A stretch of 64,000 nt of DNA. It comes from Corynebacterium amycolatum (GTDB lineage Bacteria; Actinomycetota; Actinomycetes; Mycobacteriales; Mycobacteriaceae). The position numbers and the translations under genes are program-made. Shown here piece by piece: positions 8,380 through 17,855 of the stretch; the first letter of the stretch is position 1, and the number at the start of each line of letters is the position of its first letter. The notes under the pieces were generated by a model, which ran no database searches, was not told the origin of the DNA, and saw only the letters and a list, made by a program, of their open reading frames with translations. The stretch covers positions 806,001 through 870,000 of the forward strand of contig NZ_CP069513.1 in assembly GCF_016889425.1 (NCBI RefSeq), read 5' to 3'.

Positions 8380-9051
8380 ATGGCAAAGAATATCCGACCA
8401 CTTAATGCGCTTGTAGCCGCAGGTGCCGCCAGCGTGCTTGCGCTGGCCGGTTGCTCCTCCGACGATTCGACTAATACCGAAGCAAGCAGCACTGTTAGCG
8501 AGACCAGCTCGTCGGCAACGGCAACCAGCTCTGAGGACACGGGCGACATGGATGACATGGACGATGCCGATGGCCACGGTGAGCACGGCGACCATGATGA
8601 CGATGCAATGGCTGGCCATGATCACCCGGCCGATGGCGGTCCGGCTCCCGAGGGAATGGCTCCGGCTGACAACGCGAAGTTTCCGGTCGGCAGTGAAGTG
8701 AAGGTTCTGGCTGATCATATGCCGGGCATGAAGGGTGCAGAAGGCAAGGTTGTTGGTGTTTTCAACACCACCACGTACTCCGTGTCCTACACTCCGACCG
8801 ATGGCAGTGAACCGGTGAAGGATCACCGTTGGGTTGTTCATGAGGAGCTGGAGAACCCAGGTGAGGCTCCGCTTGCCGACGGCTCCGAGATCACCATCAA
8901 TGCCGAGCACATGGCGGGCATGAAGGGCGCCAAGGGCACTGTTGATTACTCCACCCAGGAGCCGGTCTACATGGTTGATATCGACGAAGACGGCATGACC
9001 ATGAAGAACCACAAGTGGGTTACCGAAAGCGAGCTCGCACCGGAGGACTAA
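8380..9051 (+). CDS. YdhK-like (DUF1541) lipoprotein with two repeats
   Basis: The 223-aa exported lipoprotein has a lipobox LALAGC around residue 24. A Ser/Thr-rich then His/Asp/Met-rich linker (DMDDMDDADGHGEHGDHDDD) looks metal-binding. Two copies of the DUF1541 repeat follow (GMKGAEGKVVGV...KDHRWVVHEEL and GMKGAKGTVDY...KNHKWVTESEL). The function is not established; related proteins are found in metal or sulfur contexts. ATG 8380 is preceded by AAAGGAG at a good distance. It follows the YeeE-TusA gene by 76 bp and ends before a strong terminator. Confidence 0.8.
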   Translation: MAKNIRPLNALVAAGAASVLALAGCSSDDSTNTEASSTVSETSSSATATSSEDTGDMDDMDDADGHGEHGDHDDDAMAGHDHPADGGPAPEGMAPADNAKFPVGSEVKVLADHMPGMKGAEGKVVGVFNTTTYSVSYTPTDGSEPVKDHRWVVHEELENPGEAPLADGSEITINAEHMAGMKGAKGTVDYSTQEPVYMVDIDEDGMTMKNHKWVTESELAPED

Positions 9052-9123
9052 CTAGTCAGGCTTAGTCAGCCACTTCTAGGTTGGTTGCTTCGGGCCGGTT
9101 GCTTCGGCCTAACTCAATCCATT

Positions 9124-9167
9124 AAAACCGGGTATCACGCAGGAAGTGTGGTGCCCGGTTTTTTTTA
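9124..9167 (+). terminator. Rho-independent terminator
   Basis: The stem pairs ACCGGGTATCAC with GTGGTGCCCGGT (one mismatch), and a run of eight T follows. It closes the YeeE-TusA/YdhK unit. Confidence 0.85.
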
Positions 9168-9644
9168 TGCTTCGCGCCTATGCTCCGTGTCCAAAAACCT
9201 TCGGGTAGCGCGTGGTCCGGCTGGGGCGGAGACGGCGGGGACGGGGCCGGCGAGGGCAGGGGCGGCGAGGGGCAGGGGCGGTCGGCCACTTGTCGATGAG
9301 CTATTCACCTGTCGATGCGCTATAGCGTGGCCATCAGTGAATAACGCATCGACAAGTGCTCAGGTAGACCCCACAACGTGCGCATAAGTGGCGGAAAACC
9401 ATCGATAAGACAAGGGAAGTCATCGACAGGTCACGGAAAACCATCGATAAGTCGGCAACACCAGTGCGCCTGCTCAGTCCACTCAGCCCCGAAGCTGGTA
9501 TTAATTCGCCGCGTACCTGCATTGGCACTTTCTTAATCAGAAGTGCATTCGCGCATCTCTAAGCGCATAACCCCAGTTCAGTCGGGTGTTAAAAAAGCGT
9601 TAATAGGTGCCCGCCGCAGTAGGTATGGGTGTTTTATAACTGTC
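9168..9644. promoter_or_regulatory. kdp upstream region with six ATCGAYARG motifs
   Basis: This is a 477-bp region with no convincing gene. After a G-rich, low-complexity part (about 9215-9285) it holds six ATCGAYARG-type motifs on either strand between 9289 and about 9452. Two of them lie in direct repeats of CGGAAAACCATCGATAAG. Part of the region is an inverted repeat described separately. Its position directly before the kdp operon suggests regulatory sites, but the link to KdpE is inference. Confidence 0.35.
9287..9358. repeat. Palindromic repeat, copy A
   Basis: Two 22-nt arms (9287-9308 and 9337-9358) are complementary at 20 positions. The 53-bp stretch 9306-9358 matches 56805-56857 at about 43 of 53 positions without gaps, so this is one copy of a dispersed palindromic element. 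Confidence 0.7.
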
Positions 9645-9731
9645 ATGTTCGTAGACATTTTGCTTCTTCTACTCACCATTGCGGCCTTCCTGCTACTGCA
9701 GGGCTGCGCAAAGGCGGTGAAGAAACTATGA
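9645..9731 (+). CDS. 28-aa membrane microprotein preceding kdpF
   Basis: The ORF encodes 28 residues: a single hydrophobic helix (VDILLLLLTIAAFLLLQG) and then a basic tail (AKAVKKL). Its stop overlaps the kdpF start as ATGA (9728-9731), which implies translational coupling. Small ORFs of this shape are known upstream of kdpF in other actinobacteria, but I cannot name a family. No strong ribosome-binding site is visible. Confidence 0.5.
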   Translation: MFVDILLLLLTIAAFLLLQGCAKAVKKL

Positions 9732-9820
9732 CGTGGGAATTGATCGTCGGCGCCATTTTAGGTTTGGCGGCATTGGGCTATGTCCTGGTCGCCCTGATTG
9801 ATCCGGAGCGATTCTCGTGA
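9728..9820 (+). CDS. kdpF: Kdp ATPase small subunit KdpF
   Basis: The 30-aa single-helix peptide (ending ALIDPERFS) has the expected KdpF length and the typical terminal L-x-x-P-E-(R/K)-F pattern. It stabilises the KdpFABC complex in the membrane. It overlaps the preceding small ORF and kdpA (GTGA, 9817-9820). Confidence 0.9.
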   Translation: MTWELIVGAILGLAALGYVLVALIDPERFS

Positions 9821-11469
9821 GCAACGTCATTATGGGATTTGTCCCGGTAATCATCGTGATGGCCGCACTGGCCATCCTTTACATCCCGCTCGGCAATTAC
9901 ATGGGGCGGGTATTCACCACTGATAAACACTTGGGTGTTGAGCGCGGTTTCTACCGCGCCATCGGTGTGCGCCCAGAGGCCAACCAGCACTGGACAAAGT
10001 ACACCGCCAGTGTGTTGAGCTTCTCCGCTGTCAGCGTCATCTTCGTCTACCTGCTGCAGCGAGTGCAGCAGTGGCTACCGCTCAACCACGGCAAGGGCCC
10101 AGTTTCTCCGGACCAGGCGTGGAACACCGCGGTGTCGTTTACCACCAACACCAACTGGCAGTCCTACTCCGGTGAAGAAGCCATGACAGTGCTAACCCAG
10201 ATGGCTGGCCTGGCAGTTCAGAACTTCGTCTCCGCCGCAGTCGGTATTGCAGTGGCGGTGGCGCTGGTCCGAGGCCTGGCCAACCGTCACGGTGACGGCA
10301 ACATCGGCAACTTCTGGGTAGATCTGACTCGTACCGTCCTGCGAGTGCTGCTGCCCATCGCCGCTATTGGTGCAATTCTGCTGATTTCGCAGGGTGCCAT
10401 CCAGAATTTCTCGGCCCCACAGACTATCCAGACTGTCACCGGCGGCAGCCAGACTATCCCGAGCGGTGCCGTGGCATCGCAGGAGGTCATCAAGGAATTG
10501 GGCACCAACGGCGGTGGCTACTTCAACGCCAACTCCGCGCATCCATTTGAAAACCCGAATGCGTGGACCAACATGCTGGAAATCTTCCTTATCCTGTTGA
10601 TTCCGGTCTCGTTGACCAGGGCATTCGGTGTCATCATCGGTGACAAGCGCCAGGGCTGGGCAATTCTGTCCACCATGGCGGTGCTCTACTTCATCTCTCT
10701 GGCTGTCGTTATGTCCAGCGAGACTGCGCTGCAGACCTTCCAAGGTGGCGGCATGGAGGGCAAGGAAATGCGCTTTGGCGTGCTGCCGAGTTCCTTCTTT
10801 GCGGTGACCACCACCATGACGTCGACAGGCGCGGTGGACAGCTTCCACTCCAGCTACTCACCACTGGCAGGCGGCATGCTCATGCTGAACATGCTGCTGG
10901 GCGAGATCAGCCCTGGTGGTGTGGGCTCCGGTCTCTACGGCATGCTCATCATCGCCATCCTGACCGTATTCATCGCCGGCCTGATGGTCGGCCGTACCCC
11001 GGAATACCTGGGCAAGCGCATTGGTGTTTCGGAAATCACCAAGGTTTGCCTTTACGTCCTGGTCATGCCAGTGCTGGTGCTGGCAGGTGTCGGTATCTCC
11101 ACCATGCTGCCGTCGACGCTGGACTCCGTGTCCGCTGACGGACCGCACGGTTTCTCCGACCTGATCTACGCCTTCACCAGTGCGTCCAACAACAATGGTT
11201 CGGCATTCGCGGGCTTCGGTGCCGATACCCCGTGGTTCAACATGAGCCTCGGTTTCGCCATGCTGTTTGGTCGCTTTCTTCCAATTGCCATGGTGCTGGG
11301 TCTGGCTGGTGACTTCGCCAAGCAGCGACCAGCCGCCGAGACCGCTGGCACCCTGCCAACTCACCGACCGCAGTTTGTCGGCCTGACCGTTGCCATCGCA
11401 ATCATCGTCAGCGCCCTGACCTTCCTACCAACCCTCGTCCTAGGTCCGCTGACGGAGGCCCTGTCATGA
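9817..11469 (+). CDS. kdpA: Potassium-transporting ATPase subunit A
   Basis: The 550-aa channel-like subunit binds and passes K+. It has about ten hydrophobic segments and the selectivity-filter-like loops typical of KdpA ([40 protein letters not shown] and [13 protein letters not shown]). The GTG start overlaps the kdpF stop. The stop overlaps the kdpB ATG. Length and motif order are complete. Confidence 0.95.
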   Translation: MSNVIMGFVPVIIVMAALAILYIPLGNYMGRVFTTDKHLGVERGFYRAIGVRPEANQHWTKYTASVLSFSAVSVIFVYLLQRVQQWLPLNHGKGPVSPDQAWNTAVSFTTNTNWQSYSGEEAMTVLTQMAGLAVQNFVSAAVGIAVAVALVRGLANRHGDGNIGNFWVDLTRTVLRVLLPIAAIGAILLISQGAIQNFSAPQTIQTVTGGSQTIPSGAVASQEVIKELGTNGGGYFNANSAHPFENPNAWTNMLEIFLILLIPVSLTRAFGVIIGDKRQGWAILSTMAVLYFISLAVVMSSETALQTFQGGGMEGKEMRFGVLPSSFFAVTTTMTSTGAVDSFHSSYSPLAGGMLMLNMLLGEISPGGVGSGLYGMLIIAILTVFIAGLMVGRTPEYLGKRIGVSEITKVCLYVLVMPVLVLAGVGISTMLPSTLDSVSADGPHGFSDLIYAFTSASNNNGSAFAGFGADTPWFNMSLGFAMLFGRFLPIAMVLGLAGDFAKQRPAAETAGTLPTHRPQFVGLTVAIAIIVSALTFLPTLVLGPLTEALS

Positions 11470-13574
11470 GCAAGAATTCCAACGCATCTTCCGCATTTTC
11501 TCCCAGCGCACTGAAAGCGGCTCTGCCGCTGGCGCTGAGCAAGATGAACCCGCGCCAGCTCATCGCCACCCCGGTGATGTTCCTGGTCGAAGTCGGTGCC
11601 GCATTTACGCTGGTCCTGGCCATTGCGCACCCGTCGCTGTTCAGTATTTCCATCACGGTGTGGCTGTGGTTGACGGTACTTTTTGCAACGCTGGCGGAAG
11701 CCGTCGCTGAGGGCCGCGGCAAGGCACAGGCGGAATCGCTGCGCGCTTCGCGCACCACCTCTGATGCCTTCAAGCTCAACAACAGCGCCAACGCCGCTGC
11801 AGCACTGGAGAACCCAGCCGCGCAGACCACCAAGGTCGCGGCCACGGACCTGGTTCCGGGTGACATCGTCATCGTCTCCGCCGGCGAGCCGATTCCCGCC
11901 GATGGCGACGTGATCGTCGGCGCTGCCAGTGTCGATGAGTCCGCCATTACCGGTGAGTCCGCGCCGGTCATCCGCGAGGCCGGCGGTGATCGCTGCGCGG
12001 TCACCGGTGGTACACGCGTGCTTTCCGACGCCATCGCCATCGAGGTCACCACCATGCCCGGTGAGAGCTTCATGGATCGCATGATTGGTCTGGTCGAAGG
12101 CGCACAGCGCAAGAAGACTCCGAACGAGCTGGCACTTGGTTCCCTGCTGCACGTGTTGACCCTGATCTTCCTCATGGTCGTCATCGCCTTGGCACCAATG
12201 GCTGTCTTCAACGGCGCTGAGCAGGACCCATTGGTACTGGTCGCACTGCTGATCTGCCTGATCCCGACCACTATCGGCGCGCTGCTGTCCGCTATTGGTA
12301 TCGCCGGTATGGACCGCCTGGTTCAGCACAACGTGTTGGCCATGTCGGGCCGTGCGGTTGAGGCCGCTGGTGACGTCGCCACGCTGCTGCTAGACAAGAC
12401 CGGCACCATCACCTTCGGTAACCGTCAGGCTGCGGAGTTCTCCGAGGTCGGCGACACCACGCACGCTGAATTGGTACACGCCTGCCAGCTTTCTTCGCTT
12501 GCCGACGAAACCCCCGAGGGCCGCTCCATTGTCGAGCTCGCGGAAACCGAATCGAATGAACGCATCGACGAATCCGTCTATGCCAATGCGACCTTCATTC
12601 CCTTTACCGCTCAGACTCGTATGAGTGGTATCGAGTTCCCCGCTACCGGCGGCGAGAAGAAACGCAAGGTAGTCAAGGGTGCCGCAATGGAGATTGTGAA
12701 GCTGATGAAGTGCATCGGTGCCACCGTGCCGCCCGAGGTCGATGGCATTGTCCAGCGCATTTCGGAAGCGGGCGGTACCGCGCTGGTGGTCGCCGAGGTA
12801 TTTGGCGGCGACGAAGTAACCAGCGGTGAGTCCGGACGAGTGCTGGGTGTTATTTATCTCAAGGACGTCGTTAAGCCTGGCATGCGCGAGCGTTTCGATC
12901 AGCTGCGTGAAATGGGCATTCGTACCGTCATGATCACGGGCGACAATGCGGTGACGGCGCATGCGATTGCGAAGGAGGCCGGCGTCGACGATGTGCTCGC
13001 TGAGGCCACCCCGGAGCAGAAGCTAGAGTTGATCCGCAAGGAGCAGTCGAAGGGACGCCTGGTCGCCATGACCGGTGACGGCACCAACGATGCACCGGCA
13101 TTGGCGCAGGCAGATGTGGGCGTGGCAATGAACACTGGTACGTCGGCGGCGAAGGAAGCGGCCAATATGGTGGACCTGGATTCGGACCCGACCAAGCTCA
13201 TTGACGTGGTGGGAATCGGCAAGCAGTTGCTGATTACCCGCGGTGCGCTGACCACCTTCTCCATTGCCAATGACGTGGCGAAGTACTTCGCCATCATTCC
13301 AGCCATGTTCGTCACGGCGCTGCCTGGCCTGGACAAGCTCAACATCATGAACCTGCACTCACCGGAAAGCGCCATCCTGTCTGCGGTGATCTTCAACGCG
13401 CTCGTGATTGTCGCCTTGATTCCGCTGGCTCTCAAGGGCGTGAAGTACCGCGCCGGGTCGGCTGCCTCACTGCTGAGCCGCAACCTGCTCATCTTCGGTG
13501 TCGGTGGCATCATCGCACCGTTTGTCGGCATCAAAATTATTGACCTCCTGCTCTCCGGAGTGTTCGGGATGTAA
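11466..13574 (+). CDS. kdpB: Potassium-transporting ATPase ATP-binding subunit B (P-type)
   Basis: The 702-aa P-type ATPase subunit energises K+ uptake. Visible motifs are TGES in the actuator domain, the phosphorylation motif DKTGTIT, the nucleotide-domain KGAAMEI region and the hinge [10 protein letters not shown]. Membrane segments lie near the N-terminus, in the middle and at the C-terminus. The ATG overlaps the kdpA stop. Confidence 0.95.
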   Translation: MSKNSNASSAFSPSALKAALPLALSKMNPRQLIATPVMFLVEVGAAFTLVLAIAHPSLFSISITVWLWLTVLFATLAEAVAEGRGKAQAESLRASRTTSDAFKLNNSANAAAALENPAAQTTKVAATDLVPGDIVIVSAGEPIPADGDVIVGAASVDESAITGESAPVIREAGGDRCAVTGGTRVLSDAIAIEVTTMPGESFMDRMIGLVEGAQRKKTPNELALGSLLHVLTLIFLMVVIALAPMAVFNGAEQDPLVLVALLICLIPTTIGALLSAIGIAGMDRLVQHNVLAMSGRAVEAAGDVATLLLDKTGTITFGNRQAAEFSEVGDTTHAELVHACQLSSLADETPEGRSIVELAETESNERIDESVYANATFIPFTAQTRMSGIEFPATGGEKKRKVVKGAAMEIVKLMKCIGATVPPEVDGIVQRISEAGGTALVVAEVFGGDEVTSGESGRVLGVIYLKDVVKPGMRERFDQLREMGIRTVMITGDNAVTAHAIAKEAGVDDVLAEATPEQKLELIRKEQSKGRLVAMTGDGTNDAPALAQADVGVAMNTGTSAAKEAANMVDLDSDPTKLIDVVGIGKQLLITRGALTTFSIANDVAKYFAIIPAMFVTALPGLDKLNIMNLHSPESAILSAVIFNALVIVALIPLALKGVKYRAGSAASLLSRNLLIFGVGGIIAPFVGIKIIDLLLSGVFGM

Positions 13575-13655
13575 GTGCCTTGGCCTCGCGCCAAACGGCG
13601 CAGCCAGCGCACAGCACTTGGCATCTCGCAACATGTGAAAAGAATCGAGAAGGAC

Positions 13656-14246
13656 ATGAACAAGAACTTTCGGTTGGTATCCACCACAATCAAGGCATAT
13701 TTGCTGCTCACCGTGGTTATCGGCCTGCTGTACCCAGCCGCAATCTGGGTAGCGGGGCGAATCTGGTCCGATAACGCTGATGGCTCGATGATGTATGACT
13801 CCGCAGGCAAGGCCCAGGGCTCGGAGCTCATTGCCCAAGAAGTGACAAAGCCGGGATTTTTCTACCCGCGCCCGTCTGCTGCGGGGGATAATGGCTACGA
13901 CGCGATGTCGTCTTCGGCATCGAACGTGTCGCCGTATAGCAAGGAGTTCCAGGCTGAAATCGAACAGCGCCGCACCGATGTCGCTGCCCGCGAGGGCATC
14001 GACCCGGCTCAGGTACCGGTGGAGGCAGTCACCGCCTCCGGTTCCGGTCTGGATCCGCATATCTCCGAGAAGTACGCACAGCTGCAAGCACCGCGCGTGG
14101 CCAAGGAGCGCAACCTGCCACAGGCAGAGGTTGAGCGGTTGATCTCGGAAAATAGTGAAAAAGCAATTACGGAACAGGGCTCGCAGGATGGTGGGCGACT
14201 GGTCAACGTCGTAAAGCTGAACGCCGCTCTGACAGGCGGACAGTAA
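13656..14246 (+). CDS. kdpC: Potassium-transporting ATPase subunit C
   Basis: The 196-aa subunit has one N-terminal membrane anchor (AYLLLTVVIGLLYPAAIW) and a periplasm-facing domain with the KdpC patterns FYPRPSAAG, SASNVSP and SGSGLDPHIS. I chose ATG 13656 over the upstream GTG at 13575 because the family begins at the anchor and AAGGA lies immediately upstream. The 81-bp gap after kdpB is larger than the other junctions in the operon. Confidence 0.92.
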   Translation: MNKNFRLVSTTIKAYLLLTVVIGLLYPAAIWVAGRIWSDNADGSMMYDSAGKAQGSELIAQEVTKPGFFYPRPSAAGDNGYDAMSSSASNVSPYSKEFQAEIEQRRTDVAAREGIDPAQVPVEAVTASGSGLDPHISEKYAQLQAPRVAKERNLPQAEVERLISENSEKAITEQGSQDGGRLVNVVKLNAALTGGQ

Positions 14247-14292
14247 GCATCCTGCGATTGGGCAAGGTATGGCAAGTAAAGGTCTGTAAGAA

Positions 14293-16896
14293 ATGGCCAA
14301 GCGAGGAAAACTGAAGGTCTACCTGGGGTTCGCCCCGGGCGTGGGTAAGACGTGCGCCATGTTGAGCGAGGGGCACGATCTGTACTCCCGTGGGCACGAG
14401 GTAGTCATTGGTCTGGTGGAACACCACGGTCGCGAGCGGACGAAGAAGCTCATCGAAGGCCTGCCAGTGTTGGATTGTCGAAAGGTGTCCTACCGCGGCA
14501 ACACCTATCGTGAGCTGGATGTTGATGCGATTATCGAGATGCGTCCCGAGGTCGCCCTCGTCGATGAGCTCGCGCACACCGTCGTTACCGATGAGCCGGA
14601 CAACGAGTTCGTTCAGCAACGCAAGCGCTGGCACGATGTCTACCAGCTTCTCGACGCAGGCATCGACGTCATCTCGACGATGAACATCCAGCACTTGGAA
14701 TCGCTTAACGACGTCGTTGCGGCCGTCACCGGCGTGCGCCAGATGGAGACGGTACCCGACCGTGTCCTCCGCGATGCGGACGAGATTGAGCTCATCGACT
14801 TGAGCCCGGACGCCCTGCGCATCCGCCTGTCTCGCGGCGAAATCTACCGCAAGGAGCAAGCGGAACTAGCGCTGCGCAAGTACTTCCGCCCGGGCAACCT
14901 CAGCGCCCTGCGTGAGCTGGCACTTTTGTGGCTGGCTGACAAGGTCGAGGAGGTGCTCGATGCCTACCGCGAAGACGAGGAGATCGACGACCACTGGACC
15001 ACGCGTGAGCGCGTCGTGGTGGCCGTGCGCGATGATGAGAACGCGGAGTCCATGATTCGCCGCGGTGCTCGTATGACCGGTCGCGTGGCCGGCCGCGAGA
15101 TGATTGTCGTGCACATTACCGGCGAGGACGACGGCCTTGACCGCGGGTATCTGCGTCGGCTGCGCAAGCTGCAGGATCTCACCGAGTCGCTGGGTGGGCA
15201 GTGGCGCACCATCGTGGGCGATGATGTGCCGGGAATTCTGCTGGAGTTCTCCCGCACGGTCAATGCATCGCAGCTGGTCATTGGCTCGGAGCGAGGACTG
15301 CGGCGCTACGTGGGCTTAAGTACCTCGCAGCGCATCATCGACCAGGCTGGGCCCATCGATGTGCACATCATCTCCTCAAGCTCAGAGAAGAAAGCCAAGC
15401 GGCGCAAGAAACTGCGCTCTCGCTTTTCCAAGGAGCGACGTATCACCGGTTGGCTGCTGGCACTGGTGGGGCCAGTGCTACTGACGTTGCTGCTCTACCA
15501 GCTGGACACCGGCCCGGAGTTCCTGGGCGTACTGCTGCTGACCTATCTGATGCCGATAGTCTTCGCCGCTATGGCGGCAGGGTTGGTGCCAGCGCTGGCG
15601 GCAGTGGTGGTCTCCTCAATTCTGGCAAACTGGTACTTCACCGCTCCGGTGAACACCCTGACTATCACCGAGCCGGCCAGCTTGGCTCAAATCCTGCTCT
15701 TCGGTGTGATTGCGGCGGCTGTGGCGACGGTGGTGGAGCGTTCCGAGCGCCGCCGCGAGATGGCGGACAGGAGTCTGCATCAGGCAGTCGTAATGTCCGA
15801 GTTGGCACACGGTGTCGTCCACGATGGCGACAACATGTCCAACCTGGTCCACAGCTTGGCGGATACGTTCTCGATGGAGCGCGTGGACGTGCAGCGTTAC
15901 TCCTCAGAGCGCAAGAAGTGGTTGACCATTGTCACCACCGCCGAACACGGCTTGTCCGAACCGTGGCCGACAGAGCTGCCGATGACTAAGGTCAGCTCCG
16001 GCGATGACCTGCGCTTTGTGCTCAGTGGCCGTGAACTCACCGCCGCTGAGACTGCCATGATTGCGGCTCACGGTTCCCGCATCCGGGCGCTCATGGACAT
16101 GGAGGAAATCGCCGCGATGCGCCGCGCCACCGCTGCCCTCGAGGCGGGCAACCGCGTGGGCAGCGCGGTGCTGACCGCCGTTTCACATGACCTGCGCACA
16201 CCGCTGGCCAGCATCAAGGCTGCGATCTCCAGCATGAACATGGAGGACGTCGAGCTTGACGACGAAACGCGTCTCATCCTCATGGAGACAATCGAGAGTT
16301 CCGCTGACCGCCTAGAGGTGGTCATTGGCAACCTACTCGATGCCAGCCGCATCGACTCCAGCACCAAGCGGGTGGAAAGTGTGCCGGTTAGCGTCTCCGA
16401 TGTTGTGGACGCGGTATGTGCGGAGCTGCCGGAAGCCGCAGGTCACATTGACCGCGATATTGACCATGACGCCTGCATGGTGGAAGGCGATCCTGGGCTG
16501 ATCCAGCGCATTGTTTCCAACATCGTCATCAACGGCCGTCAGTACGCACCGGAGTCGAGCCTGACCATTCGTACGCGGCCCAGCGAGCGCGGTGTGCGCG
16601 GTCCCGCCGACATGCCGGTTATGGGCTCGCTGGGTGCTATCGCTGCGAGCGCATGCATAGACATTTTGATCATTGACCACGGTAAGGGCATCCCGGAGGA
16701 TAAGTTGGAGGAGATTTTTCAACCGTTCCAACGCCTTGGCGACTACTCGGCACAATCTCAGGGCCTTGGTCTGGGACTTGCCGCCGCCTCGCGTTTTGCC
16801 GACGCCATGGGAGGCGCCATCCGCGCCGAACAGACACCCGGCGGCGGTGCTACCTTCGTGCTGACGTTGCCGCGTGCAATGGGCGAGAGAAAGTAG
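14293..16896 (+). CDS. kdpD: Osmosensitive K+ sensor histidine kinase
   Basis: The 867-aa kinase senses K+ limitation and phosphorylates KdpE. Domain order is an N-terminal KdpD domain with a Walker A motif (GFAPGVGKT near residue 15), a UspA-like domain (about 235-360), four membrane helices (about 380-480), a GAF-like linker, HisKA with the phospho-acceptor in VSHDLRTPLASI (near residue 632), and a HATPase domain ending GLGLGLAAASRFADAMGG. The length is normal for KdpD. It sits 46 bp after kdpC and just before kdpE. Confidence 0.95.
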   Translation: MAKRGKLKVYLGFAPGVGKTCAMLSEGHDLYSRGHEVVIGLVEHHGRERTKKLIEGLPVLDCRKVSYRGNTYRELDVDAIIEMRPEVALVDELAHTVVTDEPDNEFVQQRKRWHDVYQLLDAGIDVISTMNIQHLESLNDVVAAVTGVRQMETVPDRVLRDADEIELIDLSPDALRIRLSRGEIYRKEQAELALRKYFRPGNLSALRELALLWLADKVEEVLDAYREDEEIDDHWTTRERVVVAVRDDENAESMIRRGARMTGRVAGREMIVVHITGEDDGLDRGYLRRLRKLQDLTESLGGQWRTIVGDDVPGILLEFSRTVNASQLVIGSERGLRRYVGLSTSQRIIDQAGPIDVHIISSSSEKKAKRRKKLRSRFSKERRITGWLLALVGPVLLTLLLYQLDTGPEFLGVLLLTYLMPIVFAAMAAGLVPALAAVVVSSILANWYFTAPVNTLTITEPASLAQILLFGVIAAAVATVVERSERRREMADRSLHQAVVMSELAHGVVHDGDNMSNLVHSLADTFSMERVDVQRYSSERKKWLTIVTTAEHGLSEPWPTELPMTKVSSGDDLRFVLSGRELTAAETAMIAAHGSRIRALMDMEEIAAMRRATAALEAGNRVGSAVLTAVSHDLRTPLASIKAAISSMNMEDVELDDETRLILMETIESSADRLEVVIGNLLDASRIDSSTKRVESVPVSVSDVVDAVCAELPEAAGHIDRDIDHDACMVEGDPGLIQRIVSNIVINGRQYAPESSLTIRTRPSERGVRGPADMPVMGSLGAIAASACIDILIIDHGKGIPEDKLEEIFQPFQRLGDYSAQSQGLGLGLAAASRFADAMGGAIRAEQTPGGGATFVLTLPRAMGERK

Positions 16897-16902
16897 GATT
16901 CC

Positions 16903-17646
16903 ATGAATCTCAGTTCAGGACAACCCGCTGGTCAGGCTGGCAACAAACCCGGGCGAAAGATACTCATCGTCGAGGATGATGTCGCCATGGCCCGCACTGT
17001 GCTTGTCAGTTTAAAAGCCCGCGGTTACGAGCCACGTGTCGCGCAAACGGCCACGCGGGCGTTAGCCGCGGACAGCGAGTGGAAGCCCGACGCCGTTCTC
17101 CTGGATCTGGGCTTGCCCGATGTCAGTGGCCTGGAAGTTCTGCGTTCTTTGCGCAGGTGGAGCGATATTCCAGTGCTGATTGTCTCCGCACGTCACGACG
17201 AGGCGGGGAAAGTCAACGCCCTCAATGAAGGGGCCGATGACTACGTCACCAAGCCTTTCTCGATGGGGGAGTTGTTGGCTCGGCTGCGTTCAACCATGCG
17301 GCGTGCTAGCAAAGTAGTGGTCGAAGAGGTGCCGAAGGTGACCTCCGCAGATGGTCATCTAATGGTTGACCTGGCCAAACGGCAAGTTCTCGTGGCGGAC
17401 GAGCTCGTGCATCTGACCCCGCGCGAGTGGGACATCCTGGTCTACCTGGTGCAGCATCGTGGCGAACTGGTGACCAAACTGGAGCTTCTCAAGGCCGTCT
17501 GGGGTGACCAGTACGAAAAAGAGACCAACTACCTGCGCGTTTACATCTCCCAGCTGCGCCACAAGATTGAGCCTCAGCAGGCTCACAACAAGTACTTGCG
17601 CACTGAGGTGGGGGTCGGTTATCGCATGGTGCTGGACGAGGAGTAG
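16903..17646 (+). CDS. kdpE: KDP operon response regulator
   Basis: The 247-aa OmpR/PhoB-type regulator has receiver-domain acidic residues (VEDD) near residue 27, the phospho-acceptor Asp in AVLLDLGLPD, and the KPF lysine. The C-terminal winged helix (TPREWDILVYL to YISQLRHKIE) binds DNA. It lies 6 nt after kdpD, so the pair is co-translated. The expected target is the kdp promoter region upstream of 9645. Confidence 0.93.
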   Translation: MNLSSGQPAGQAGNKPGRKILIVEDDVAMARTVLVSLKARGYEPRVAQTATRALAADSEWKPDAVLLDLGLPDVSGLEVLRSLRRWSDIPVLIVSARHDEAGKVNALNEGADDYVTKPFSMGELLARLRSTMRRASKVVVEEVPKVTSADGHLMVDLAKRQVLVADELVHLTPREWDILVYLVQHRGELVTKLELLKAVWGDQYEKETNYLRVYISQLRHKIEPQQAHNKYLRTEVGVGYRMVLDEE

Positions 17647-17724
17647 CAGCCGGCTGCTTGCCCGTTCTTGCTTGCCCGCCTGCACGTTCCCGCCTTCCCG
17701 CTCGCCTGCCTGCCTCTCCTCGCG

Positions 17725-17794
17725 ACTTCACGACACCTATGTCACCTCATGCCACCTCCACAGCTGGCACGAGGTGACATAGGTGTCGTGAAGT
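17725..17794. repeat. 70-bp palindromic element, copy 1
   Basis: Two 29-nt arms (17725-17753 and 17766-17794) are complementary at 28 positions around a 12-nt loop, ACCTCCACAGCT. A second copy at 23592-23661 matches in about 65 of 70 positions and has the same loop. It sits between the convergent ends of kdpE and the ABC ATPase and could also act as a bidirectional terminator. Confidence 0.85.
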
Positions 17795-17855
17795 GCGATC
17801 TGCCCCAGCCCAGAGGGTGGAGTGAAGTGCTGTGGGGGGGGGCGGCACCGCCTAG

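Noticed and set aside
9085-9387. 100-codon plus-strand open frame after the YdhK gene
   Set aside because: It crosses a strong terminator and a palindromic repeat and has low-complexity composition.
9500-9644. Possible c-di-AMP (ydaO-type) riboswitch before kdp
   Set aside because: I could not find the conserved core or paired elements of that class in the leader.
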